DNA of 51,455 nt from Gammaproteobacteria bacterium (lineage in GTDB: Bacteria > Pseudomonadota > Gammaproteobacteria > Pseudomonadales > Azotimanducaceae): contig JAPPGA010000067.1 of assembly GCA_028821515.1 (NCBI GenBank), forward strand, positions 1-51,455, written 5' to 3'. The notes beneath the pieces are model-generated. The model saw only the letters and a list, made by a program, of their open reading frames with translations. It did not search any database and was not told the origin of the DNA. This document shows, in pieces, positions 1 to 7,146 of the stretch; positions within the stretch are counted from its first letter, which is position 1; every line of letters begins with the position of its first letter. Both the position numbers and the translations under genes were made by a program.

Positions 1-68
1 CAACAACACCGTGTCGCCTAGAATCCAACAAATTTGTCATGCACCCCCCGTCGCCACGAACACAACCA

Positions 69-83
69 GGCGGAATAGCCGCC
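69..83 (-). other. small GC hairpin just past the sulfotransferase gene
   Basis: A five-pair stem (GGCGG/CCGCC) with a five-base loop lies a few bases beyond the stop codon of the minus-strand gene ending at 88. No T-run follows, so it is at best a weak transcript end. Nothing else is recognisable in bases 1-87. Confidence 0.2.
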
Positions 84-87
84 GGTC

Positions 88-1911
88 TCACGATCTACGC
101 AACCCAGGCACCGCACTTTGCAGAGTTTCCCATCCCCTTGCAGCGCATGTGCGCACTGCTTCCAGGTCCGCCCGGTTCAACTCGTAGTGGCCCGCGCGGT
201 CGCCGATCATGCCGTCGATCTCGAACACCAGATCCTCGACGCGATCATGTTCTGCCGGTGAGAGCGGAAACCGGTTCGCGATCCGCATGATCCGGATCCC
301 AGCTTCCCGCATCGACTCGTTGCGCGGCAGGTCTGCTCTCGACAATGCGCCTGTCGCATAGTTCTCCATGAACATGCGAATGGTGTCTCCGCCGAACGGG
401 AAAGCTCTCACGCGTTCTGGTCCGAACAGGCCCTGGGCTTCGTAGCAGAACCCCAGGTAGTCGAGATGGCGGCGGAACCATGCATCGCGCATGGCCTCGC
501 TGAAGTCGATGTCCCGGCCGTACACGTCCGGTGAGTCGTCCGTGCCCGGATTGCGGAGATACTGTGCATACAGCGCCGCCGCGAAGGACTCCGGCTCGCG
601 AAACCAGACGCAAAGCTCGAAGTCGAACTCATCCGCCAGGCCGCGCAGCATGCCCTTCGCCGCCGGCGAGAAGTCCCACCAGTGGTTGAAGATGCCCTCC
701 GTGCTCAGGATGACGGTATGCGTGTCGGAAGGCATTTCGCTCAAGGACGATTCGACGAATCCATCGAACCGCGACTTGTCTGCGGCCATCAGGGCCCCGA
801 TCAGTTCCTGGTGCTTTGGCTCTCGGCGGTTCGACGGCGGCGGATACCAGAAACCTCGCTCCGCCAGGACGCTTCGGTTCGCATCGAGGCACCATTGCAA
901 CGCGGAGGTGCCGGTCTTCGGCGTGCCCCCGTGCAGGATCAACCGTCGCCGCTTGCCCGCCAGAAGTGCCCTGCGAAAAGACATCGGAAAAGGCTTGATG
1001 TCTGCGACCGCCCGCGTCGCCAAACCCCGCTTGTAGTAGTCAAAGAAAATCGAGCTGCCAGGTTCGAGGATGACCGCGTTTGCCCGATCTACTGCCGCTT
1101 CGCAGGCGGCGTCGCCCGACACGACCGGTGCGATCATGCCGAAGGCGTCCAGGCACTGGTGGTAGTGGAGCACCCGTATGTCCTCGTCCGGCTCAAACGA
1201 CAGCGGCACAGGCCGCTCCTCGTGGCACGGGTAGTTCCAGTTGGCCGGCAGATGACCGTAGCTGAGTTCTTCCGATGCCAGCGCCATGGCGAAGGATATC
1301 TGGTCGACATGGTCGTGTTCCGACGGTCTCGGAAACAGCTCGGCATGAAGGAAGAGGAACTCCGCCCACCGGCGCCATGCGGCGCGCAGCTTCGCCACGG
1401 CCTGCATCGGAATGTAGAGCATGCCGCCGTTGAAGTTCGAGTCGATAGTGTCTCCCACGTCCCAGTCGCAACGCACGATGGGTGGAAGGGCCACGCCGGC
1501 GGCGGAAAAGAGCTTCTCGAGGGTCGACAGCGGAGGATTGCGAAAGTCGACGATCTTGCCCCAGACACGGCCCGGGTCCGGCACGTCGAGGGGTGCGATG
1601 ACCACGGTATCCGAATCGAACAGGAAGAGCCCCTTGCAGCCATCCTCCTCCCGGGACGCGAAGTGGTCGAGCTGCACGATCTTGTTGCAGTACTTCCGGT
1701 CCAGGTAGGGCTCGATGACCACGACCGTGTAACCGTTCTCCGCGACCCCGGATTTCACCGATTCCGAGACGCGATCCGTGCACTGGACCACGACGGCCTC
1801 CCGCGGAACGGCACCCAGCGTCTCGAGCGTACGCAGCAGGTTCTCCACCTGGTAGGGATGCGCCGGCACGTTGTCCAGCACCATAGAGTAGCGGTAGGGA
1901 TGCGCGGACAT
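88..1911 (-). CDS. Glycosyltransferase-like / sulfotransferase fusion protein
   Basis: A 607-residue protein with two parts. Residues about 1-295 look like a GT-A, GT8-like nucleotide-sugar transferase: a DxD-type metal motif in FDSDT (99-103), a NFNGGMLYIP stretch (159-168) like the N-x-G motif of GT8, and a HVDQ motif near 201. Residues about 322-605 look like a PAPS-dependent sulfotransferase, with the 5'-phosphosulfate loop HGGTPKTGTSA at 327-337 and a later STEG motif. Together they suggest glycan assembly and sulfation, but this is inferred from motifs only. I chose the ATG at 1911 because the 32 codons upstream are Arg/Pro-rich and look non-coding. GAAGG lies about 14 bases upstream, so the ribosome site is poor. 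No signal peptide is seen, so a cytoplasmic location is likely. It could also be a sulfotransferase with a degenerate, non-catalytic N-domain. Confidence 0.75.
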   Translation of the reverse strand: MSAHPYRYSMVLDNVPAHPYQVENLLRTLETLGAVPREAVVVQCTDRVSESVKSGVAENGYTVVVIEPYLDRKYCNKIVQLDHFASREEDGCKGLFLFDSDTVVIAPLDVPDPGRVWGKIVDFRNPPLSTLEKLFSAAGVALPPIVRCDWDVGDTIDSNFNGGMLYIPMQAVAKLRAAWRRWAEFLFLHAELFPRPSEHDHVDQISFAMALASEELSYGHLPANWNYPCHEERPVPLSFEPDEDIRVLHYHQCLDAFGMIAPVVSGDAACEAAVDRANAVILEPGSSIFFDYYKRGLATRAVADIKPFPMSFRRALLAGKRRRLILHGGTPKTGTSALQWCLDANRSVLAERGFWYPPPSNRREPKHQELIGALMAADKSRFDGFVESSLSEMPSDTHTVILSTEGIFNHWWDFSPAAKGMLRGLADEFDFELCVWFREPESFAAALYAQYLRNPGTDDSPDVYGRDIDFSEAMRDAWFRRHLDYLGFCYEAQGLFGPERVRAFPFGGDTIRMFMENYATGALSRADLPRNESMREAGIRIMRIANRFPLSPAEHDRVEDLVFEIDGMIGDRAGHYELNRADLEAVRTCAARGWETLQSAVPGLRRS

Positions 1912-2276
1912 AGTCGGTTCAAGGGCCTTCTCTTGCGAGGGGTCCCCCTCGGGCTCCCGGCGGGCGAGCCAGCGTAGCAACGGGGGATGGGCACGGCAAC
2001 GACCCACTTCTCATGGTCCCAGGTAACCGCTCCGCCCCTTCGCCGTGACTCCTTCTCGGATCGACGAAACCGGACAACTCATGTGCTACGCAACCGGACA
2101 GATCATGTGTCACGGGACCGGACAAACCATCTGCTAACAACCTGGGCCGCACCTCACCGGCAAGCGCCGCCACTCTCCGGCGTTGTGTACGAGAGTACAA
2201 TGGCTCAAGCGAAATCCACCGCCGCTGGCGCCGCGTCTCGTTGGCCCCGCCGCGCACCCGTTCCAGGCTTGGTCAA
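1912..2276. other. 365-bp non-coding stretch between divergent genes
   Basis: This gap separates the minus-strand sulfotransferase gene from tsaD. It holds the 24-bp repeat array at 2068-2139 and a TACAAT hexamer at 2196-2201 that could be a -10 box for tsaD, though no good -35 lies 17 bases upstream. rpsU, often divergent from tsaD in Gammaproteobacteria, is not here. No transposase remnant is visible. Confidence 0.5.
2068..2139 (+). repeat. Three tandem 24-bp repeats, IS-end-like
   Basis: Units start at 2068, 2092 and 2116. Each begins (A/G)ACCGGACA and continues with CAT(G/C)TG at the same offset. The period is exactly 24 bp. Two units with the same start and period occur inverted at 51404-51451. 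Iterated, slightly divergent units of this kind are typical of transposase-binding ends of insertion sequences (IS21- or IS481-like families come to mind from memory). No transposase is attached, so this may be a solo end or remnant. The family assignment is uncertain. Confidence 0.7.
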
Positions 2277-3281
2277 GTGCTCGTTCTCGGTATAGAAACA
2301 TCCTGCGACGAAACCGGAATTGCCCTCTACGACTCCAGCGAGGGTCTGCTCGCGAACGCGCTCTACAGTCAGGCGGCGACCCACGCCGAATACGGCGGCG
2401 TCGTGCCGGAGATCGCATCGAGGGACCACATCCGCAAGACGCTGCCCCTGATCCGGCAAGCGCTGGATGACGCCGGGAAGCGCGTCGCCGACCTCGATGG
2501 CGTTGCCTACACGGCCGGTCCGGGACTGATCGGCGCCCTCATGGTAGGCGCCGGCATCGGTCGCGCGCTGGCATGGTCGAGGGGGATTCCCGCCATCGGC
2601 GTGCATCACATGGAGGCCCACCTGCTCGCGCCCTTGCTCGCCGCAGAAACGCCGTCCCTGCCGTTCGTGGCGCTGCTGGTCTCCGGGGGCCATACGCAAC
2701 TCGTTCGCGTTGATGCAATAGGCCGATACACACTCCTGGGCGAGTCCCTCGACGATGCGGCGGGCGAAGCCTTCGACAAGGCGGCCAAGATGATGGGACG
2801 CGGCTATCCGGGCGGCCCGGAGATCGCCGCGCTGGCCACTGCCGGCCGTCCCGGCCGGTTCCGCTTCCCCAGACCGATGACGGACCGGCCGGGACTCGAC
2901 TTCAGCTTCAGCGGGCTCAAGACCTTCACGGCCAATACCGTTCGCGACCTCCAGCCCCTGACCGGGCAGGACGCAGCGGATGTTGCGCTGGCCTTCCAGG
3001 ACGCGGTGGTCGACACGCTCGTCATCAAGTGCCGGCGCGCGCTCAAGGCCACCGGCATCGACGAACTGGTAGTGGCGGGCGGTGTTGCGGCCAACACGGA
3101 TCTGCGCAAGAAGATGGCCGCCTCGGTTCCCGCCGTGTACTACGCGCCGCCGGAACTCTGCACCGACAACGGCGCCATGATCGCTTTCACCGGCCACGAG
3201 CGGCTCGCCGCCGGCGCGGTCGAACCGCTGGCAATCGCCACCCGGCCCCGCTGGCCGATCGCCGAACTTGCGCCGACATGA
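2277..3281 (+). CDS. tsaD: tRNA N6-adenosine threonylcarbamoyltransferase TsaD
   Basis: TsaD transfers the threonylcarbamoyl group from TC-AMP to A37 of ANN-decoding tRNAs, working with TsaB and TsaE in the cytoplasm. The protein starts with the family signature [10 protein letters not shown] and has the metal-binding HHMEAH motif with His111 and His115, the positions known in E. coli. The C-terminal half carries [13 protein letters not shown] chose the GTG at 2277, giving 334 residues and an N-terminus that matches the family. An ATG 36 bases upstream would add twelve residues that are not conserved. AGG lies about 10 bases before the GTG. The stop overlaps the folB start as ATGA, so the two genes are translationally coupled. 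Confidence 0.96.
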   Translation: MLVLGIETSCDETGIALYDSSEGLLANALYSQAATHAEYGGVVPEIASRDHIRKTLPLIRQALDDAGKRVADLDGVAYTAGPGLIGALMVGAGIGRALAWSRGIPAIGVHHMEAHLLAPLLAAETPSLPFVALLVSGGHTQLVRVDAIGRYTLLGESLDDAAGEAFDKAAKMMGRGYPGGPEIAALATAGRPGRFRFPRPMTDRPGLDFSFSGLKTFTANTVRDLQPLTGQDAADVALAFQDAVVDTLVIKCRRALKATGIDELVVAGGVAANTDLRKKMAASVPAVYYAPPELCTDNGAMIAFTGHERLAAGAVEPLAIATRPRWPIAELAPT

Positions 3282-3616
3282 ACATCGCGATTCACCAACT
3301 CGAAGCGCCGGCGATCATCGGCGTTCACGAACGCGAACGACGCATTCCGCAAACGCTGCTGGTGGATGTGGAGTTCGCCGTCGATCCGCCTTCCGAAGAC
3401 CGCATCGACGCCGTGGTCAACTACTCGTCGGTGGTGCAGCTCGTTCGGGAACACCTGCGGGAAGGCCGTTTCCAGTTGATCGAGACGGCGGCGATGACCA
3501 CCGCGCACCGAATCGCGGAAACATTCTCACTTGCGCACGTCCGCGTTCGGGTCACGAAACCCGCGGCCGCAAGCGACGCCCGCTCGATCTCCGCGGACTT
3601 CACCCTGTCGGAGTAA
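3278..3616 (+). CDS. folB: Dihydroneopterin aldolase FolB
   Basis: This 112-residue protein has the size and pattern of FolB, which converts 7,8-dihydroneopterin to 6-hydroxymethyl-dihydropterin and glycolaldehyde in folate synthesis. Family features are the N-terminal GVHERER segment (catalytic Glu region), the VNYSSVV motif, and the FQLIETAA segment that carries the second conserved Glu. The C-terminal VRVTKP matches the usual strand. The ATG overlaps the tsaD stop by four bases, so the pair is an operon. It ends only eight bases from the convergent apaH stop, with no terminator between. Confidence 0.93.
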   Translation: MNIAIHQLEAPAIIGVHERERRIPQTLLVDVEFAVDPPSEDRIDAVVNYSSVVQLVREHLREGRFQLIETAAMTTAHRIAETFSLAHVRVRVTKPAAASDARSISADFTLSE

Positions 3617-3624
3617 CTGCCCGC

Positions 3625-4437
3625 CTACGCCGCCAGTTCGGCACACCCCACCTGGGTGATGCTCCGATCCTCCAGGCAATAGGCCGTCAGTTGACGGCCC
3701 CAGACGCACCCGGTGTCGAGGCCGATCATGTCCCGGTTGCCGGTCTCGCCGTCGAGCGCTGCCCAATGCCCGAACAGGATCGGCTCACGAACGAGGGAAG
3801 GGAATTCGAACCAGGGACGGAATCCCGCTGGCGCGCCCTCAAGGGACCCCTTGTGGGAGAAGTCCATCTCGCCAGCGGGTGTCACGAGACGCATCCGGGT
3901 GAAGTAGTTGGTAATGACACGATGGCGGTCCATTCCGACCAGTGCATCGGACCAGGCTGCGGGAGTGTTCCCGTACATCTGCCGAAAGAAGTTCTCGTAC
4001 GCCCCGTCGTCGCGCATGACCGACTCCACCTCATGCGCGCGGTCTTCGGACTCGCGAAGCGTCCAGATGTGCGGCAGGCCGGCGTGCACCATGACAAAGC
4101 CGCGCTCCCGGTGCATGAGCGGAAGGCCGCGCAGCCAGTGCGCGATCTCGAGGCGGTCCGGTGCGCCCATCAGTCCATCGAACGTATCCGAGGCCATCGG
4201 CCGGTGGCCGCCGAACACGATGGCGAGAAAATGCAGGTCATGGTTGCCGAGCACCGTCACGGCGGATTCTCCGAGAGACTTGACGAATCGGACCGCTTCC
4301 AGCGACTCGGGCCCACGGTTGATCAGATCGCCGGTGAACCAGAGCCGATCCGCCGCCCTGCGGTAGCCGACCTTTGACAGAAGGGCCTCGAGCTGGGTGA
4401 AGCAGCCCTGCAGGTCACCGATGACATAGGTCGACAC
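3625..4437 (-). CDS. apaH: Symmetrical bis(5'-nucleosyl)-tetraphosphatase ApaH
   Basis: ApaH cleaves Ap4A into two ADP and also removes Np4 caps from RNA. It belongs to the metallophosphatase superfamily. The motifs are clear: GDLQGC (7-12), GDLINRGP (36-43) and GNHD (64-67), then a later HAGLPHIW block. The GTG at 4437 gives 270 residues, close to the 280 of E. coli. It follows a GAGG that overlaps the end of apaG at a spacing of about eight bases. Longer forms would start inside apaG and have a non-coding-looking Ser/Arg-rich N-terminus. It is the last gene of the lptD-surA-rsmA-apaG-apaH string, the conserved gammaproteobacterial order. Confidence 0.95.
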   Translation of the reverse strand: MSTYVIGDLQGCFTQLEALLSKVGYRRAADRLWFTGDLINRGPESLEAVRFVKSLGESAVTVLGNHDLHFLAIVFGGHRPMASDTFDGLMGAPDRLEIAHWLRGLPLMHRERGFVMVHAGLPHIWTLRESEDRAHEVESVMRDDGAYENFFRQMYGNTPAAWSDALVGMDRHRVITNYFTRMRLVTPAGEMDFSHKGSLEGAPAGFRPWFEFPSLVREPILFGHWAALDGETGNRDMIGLDTGCVWGRQLTAYCLEDRSITQVGCAELAA

Positions 4438-4447
4438 TACGGTGTCC

Positions 4448-4822
4448 TCAATGCACGACGTTGGGTACCGCGAGGGAGAACACGGGGATCGGAACGCGGA
4501 ATTCGACGCCGTCGTCGGCGCGGAATTCGTAGTGGCCCTGCATCGCGCCGACTGCTGTCTCGAGGACCGCCGCGCTCGTGTAGCGAAAGCGTTCGCCCGG
4601 AACCAGGCGTGGCTGCCTGCCCACGACACCGGGGCCGTGAACCTCCTGCTTCTCCCCGTTTCCGTTCGTGATGAGCCAGCGGCGCCGCATCAGTTGGGCC
4701 GGCCGTTGGCCGGTATTCTCGATCACGATGGTGTACGCGAACACGTAGCGATTCGCGGCCGGGTCCGATTCTGCCGGGAGGTAGACCGGCTCGACCGTTA
4801 CCTTGAACTCGTGTTCGTTCAT
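4448..4822 (-). CDS. apaG: ApaG domain protein
   Basis: A 124-residue all-beta protein matching ApaG (125 residues in E. coli). Family features are VEPVYLPAESDPAANRYVF near the N-terminus, the IVIENTGQRPAQLMRRRW segment, and the glycine-rich GPGVVG and PVFSL stretches. ApaG has a fibronectin-III-like fold and has been linked to Co2+ resistance and to binding of nucleotides; its role is not settled. I chose the ATG at 4822 because the family begins close to that Met. An in-frame start at 4879 would add 19 poorly conserved residues. It sits between rsmA and apaH, as usual, with a stop 11 bases from the apaH start. Confidence 0.93.
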   Translation of the reverse strand: MNEHEFKVTVEPVYLPAESDPAANRYVFAYTIVIENTGQRPAQLMRRRWLITNGNGEKQEVHGPGVVGRQPRLVPGERFRYTSAAVLETAVGAMQGHYEFRADDGVEFRVPIPVFSLAVPNVVH

Positions 4823-4942
4823 CGCTCTGCCAAGCCGGTCCCGACGAGCAAGCGTGATGTCGTCGCGTTCCCCCGACACCGGGTCGATCGCGAATGCTGG
4901 AGTTCTGCCGGTTTCACCCGTGCGCGGACAGCAGTGCGCCGG

Positions 4943-5788
4943 TCAACCGTGCCGCAGGTGAAGTTGATTCGACATTGCAACGAAACCGGAAACTCCTATC
5001 TCTTCCGCCCGCGAACCCGGGTCGACGCCCAGGGCGGTCAGGTCCAGGTCGAGCGATTGTAAGGCATTGCCCAACCGTTTGCGGCGCTGCCCGAACGCCG
5101 TCCGAACCACCGTGTGCAGCGCCTCAACATCGAGGGCGACCACGGGCGGCGGGCGCGGTGTCAGGCGGACGAACGTCGAAGTGACCTTCGGCCGCGGCGA
5201 GAACGCGGCAGCCTCAACCTCAAGCATCGGCTCGATCTTGCAGTGGTACCGGGCTATGACCGAGAGGCGCCCCCGCGCACGCGTGCCGGGGCGCGCAGCG
5301 AGGCGGCCCGCCATCTCAGCCTGTAGCATGAAATGTGCATCGCGCACCGCCAGCCCGCCCGCGCAGGCGTCGAACAGGCGCATCATGATCGGCGCGGCGA
5401 TGTTGTAGGGCAGATTCCCGACAACGCGGACGCCGCCGTCCGTGATTGCAGCGAAATCGGTCTCGAGGACGTCCGCCTCGATCACGTCCACGCGGGGAAA
5501 GCGGCGCCGCAATGCCCTCGCCAGGTCACGGTCCACCTCGATCACCGTCAGGTTGTCGCACGCGGCAGCGAGCGGTGCCGTGAGCGCGCCGCGGCCCGGG
5601 CCGATCTCTATCACATGGTCACTGGCGTCGACCGAGAGCACCGCAGCGATGGCTTCCACCACCGATGCGTCGGCGAGAAAGTGCTGGCCGAACCGTTTAC
5701 GTGCGCGCGGCAAGGCTGCCTGCCGGGATGCCCGCGCCGAATGGAAGCCGAGCCAAACGCCGCCGGCAGCAACCCTGGTCCGCCACAT
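4943..5788 (-). CDS. rsmA: 16S rRNA dimethyladenosine transferase RsmA (KsgA)
   Basis: RsmA dimethylates A1518 and A1519 in helix 45 of 16S rRNA, a late checkpoint of 30S assembly. The protein has KRFGQHFL (31-38), the SAM-binding EIGPGRGALT (61-70) and the catalytic NLPYNI motif (125-130). FSPRPKVTSTFVRL starts the C-terminal domain. Its 281 residues are slightly longer than the E. coli protein (273), because about a dozen extra residues precede KRFGQ. The ATG directly follows the surA stop (TGA then ATG), which indicates coupling. pdxA, commonly between surA and rsmA, is missing here. Confidence 0.96.
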   Translation of the reverse strand: MWRTRVAAGGVWLGFHSARASRQAALPRARKRFGQHFLADASVVEAIAAVLSVDASDHVIEIGPGRGALTAPLAAACDNLTVIEVDRDLARALRRRFPRVDVIEADVLETDFAAITDGGVRVVGNLPYNIAAPIMMRLFDACAGGLAVRDAHFMLQAEMAGRLAARPGTRARGRLSVIARYHCKIEPMLEVEAAAFSPRPKVTSTFVRLTPRPPPVVALDVEALHTVVRTAFGQRRKRLGNALQSLDLDLTALGVDPGSRAEEIGVSGFVAMSNQLHLRHG

Positions 5789-7072
5789 TCAGCCGCCGGT
5801 GCGCAACTCGACAAAGGCCTCGTCGCGGATCTCCTGCAGCCACTCCTGCAGCTTTTCCGCAAAGCGGCGCTCGTAGAGGACCTGCATGGCCACGTTCCGG
5901 CGAGCCTCGTCCGATACGTCCTGGTTACGGCGGTCCAGCACCTGCGCGACGTGCCAGCCGAACTGGCTCTGGAACGGTCTGCTGTACTCGCCGACGTCCA
6001 GCCTGGCTATCGCTCCGCGGAACTCCGGCACGAATTCGGACCCGTCGCTCCAACCCAGGTCACCACCGGCCATCGCGCTTCCCGCATCCTCGGAGTGTTC
6101 CCTTGCCAGTTCGGCGAAGTCCTCGCCCGCCACTATTCTATTGAGCAGCGATTCGGCGAGAGCCTGCGTTTCTTCGGGGGACCGAATCGCGGACGGCTGC
6201 ACCAGTATGTGGCGCACGTGCATCTGTGTCTGGCGCTGCTGACTCACGCCGCGTTTCTCCAGAAGTTGTATGACGTGGAATCCCAGGCTGTTGCGAATCG
6301 GGTCCGCCGTCTCTCCAGGCACCAGTTCGAGCACCTTTTCGCCGAACAGGCTCGGAAGTTCGGCAGCGCGCCGCCAACCCAGGTCGCCGCCCTCCAGCGC
6401 GGTAGCTGCCGCCGAATGCTCGACGGCCATCTGCGCGAAGTCCGCGCCCTTCCTGAGCCGCGCCACGATGTCCTCCGCGGCGGTGGCGGCGCGGGCAACG
6501 GTGCTTTCGGACGCGCCGCCTTCGACCGCAAGGAGAATGTGCCCCACGCGGTATTCGTCGGACGTCAACTCGCGAAACGACGGCGATGCCATGAGGTCCT
6601 CGAGATCCTGTTCGGAAATCGAAACCCGGCGGCCCACCATCAACTGCTGCAGGCGCTGCAACTGCAGCTCGCGCCGTATGTCCTCCCGGAACTTGCGATA
6701 GCTGATCCCGTCCTTTTCCAGCGCTTCCCTGAACTCATCCAGGGTCATCCGGCTCTCGGCGGCGAAGGCGTTTATCCGTTGCGTCAACGTCTCGTCGTCG
6801 ATGTCGACGCCGCGCTGGTTCGCCAACTGCAGTTGAATTCGCTCGCTGACCAGGCGCTCCATGAGCTGGCTCATGATCGCCTCCGGCGACGGCTTCGCGG
6901 CGGCCTCGCTCTCCTGGATGCGCTGATACACCGCGTTGTAGCGCTCTGCCAGCTCGGAAGCCAGCACGACGTCGTCGTCGACGATCGCCACGATCCCCTC
7001 AAGCTTCTCGACTGCGTGCAGCGAGGCTGTCGCGACCAACAGCGACCAGGCCAAGAATCGTTCAACGTTCAT
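5789..7072 (-). CDS. surA: Periplasmic peptidyl-prolyl isomerase / OMP chaperone SurA
   Basis: SurA escorts unfolded outer-membrane proteins, LptD among them, across the periplasm to the BAM complex. The protein has a signal peptide (about residues 1-20), a SurA N-domain starting EGIVAIVDDDVVLASE, and two parvulin domains beginning near VGHILLAVEG (about 177) and VRHILVQPS (about 287). Each carries the typical GGDLGW motif. The ATG at 7072 has AAGGA at ideal spacing and gives 427 residues, almost exactly the E. coli length. Longer in-frame starts run into lptD and have Arg/Gly-rich, non-coding character. It lies 74 bases downstream of lptD and directly upstream of rsmA, so it is probably in one operon with its main client, LptD. 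Confidence 0.96.
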   Translation of the reverse strand: MNVERFLAWSLLVATASLHAVEKLEGIVAIVDDDVVLASELAERYNAVYQRIQESEAAAKPSPEAIMSQLMERLVSERIQLQLANQRGVDIDDETLTQRINAFAAESRMTLDEFREALEKDGISYRKFREDIRRELQLQRLQQLMVGRRVSISEQDLEDLMASPSFRELTSDEYRVGHILLAVEGGASESTVARAATAAEDIVARLRKGADFAQMAVEHSAAATALEGGDLGWRRAAELPSLFGEKVLELVPGETADPIRNSLGFHVIQLLEKRGVSQQRQTQMHVRHILVQPSAIRSPEETQALAESLLNRIVAGEDFAELAREHSEDAGSAMAGGDLGWSDGSEFVPEFRGAIARLDVGEYSRPFQSQFGWHVAQVLDRRNQDVSDEARRNVAMQVLYERRFAEKLQEWLQEIRDEAFVELRTGG

Positions 7073-7146
7073 TCGCATCCTTATCACCCAACCAACCGAT
7101 CGACGAAATATGCGCGCCCGGCCCACAAAAGCGCAACATCTCACCA

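Noticed and set aside
682-1977. Long plus-strand open frame opposite the sulfotransferase gene
   Set aside because: It is antisense to a protein with clear domains and is Arg/His-rich without motifs, as expected for a shadow frame in GC-rich DNA.
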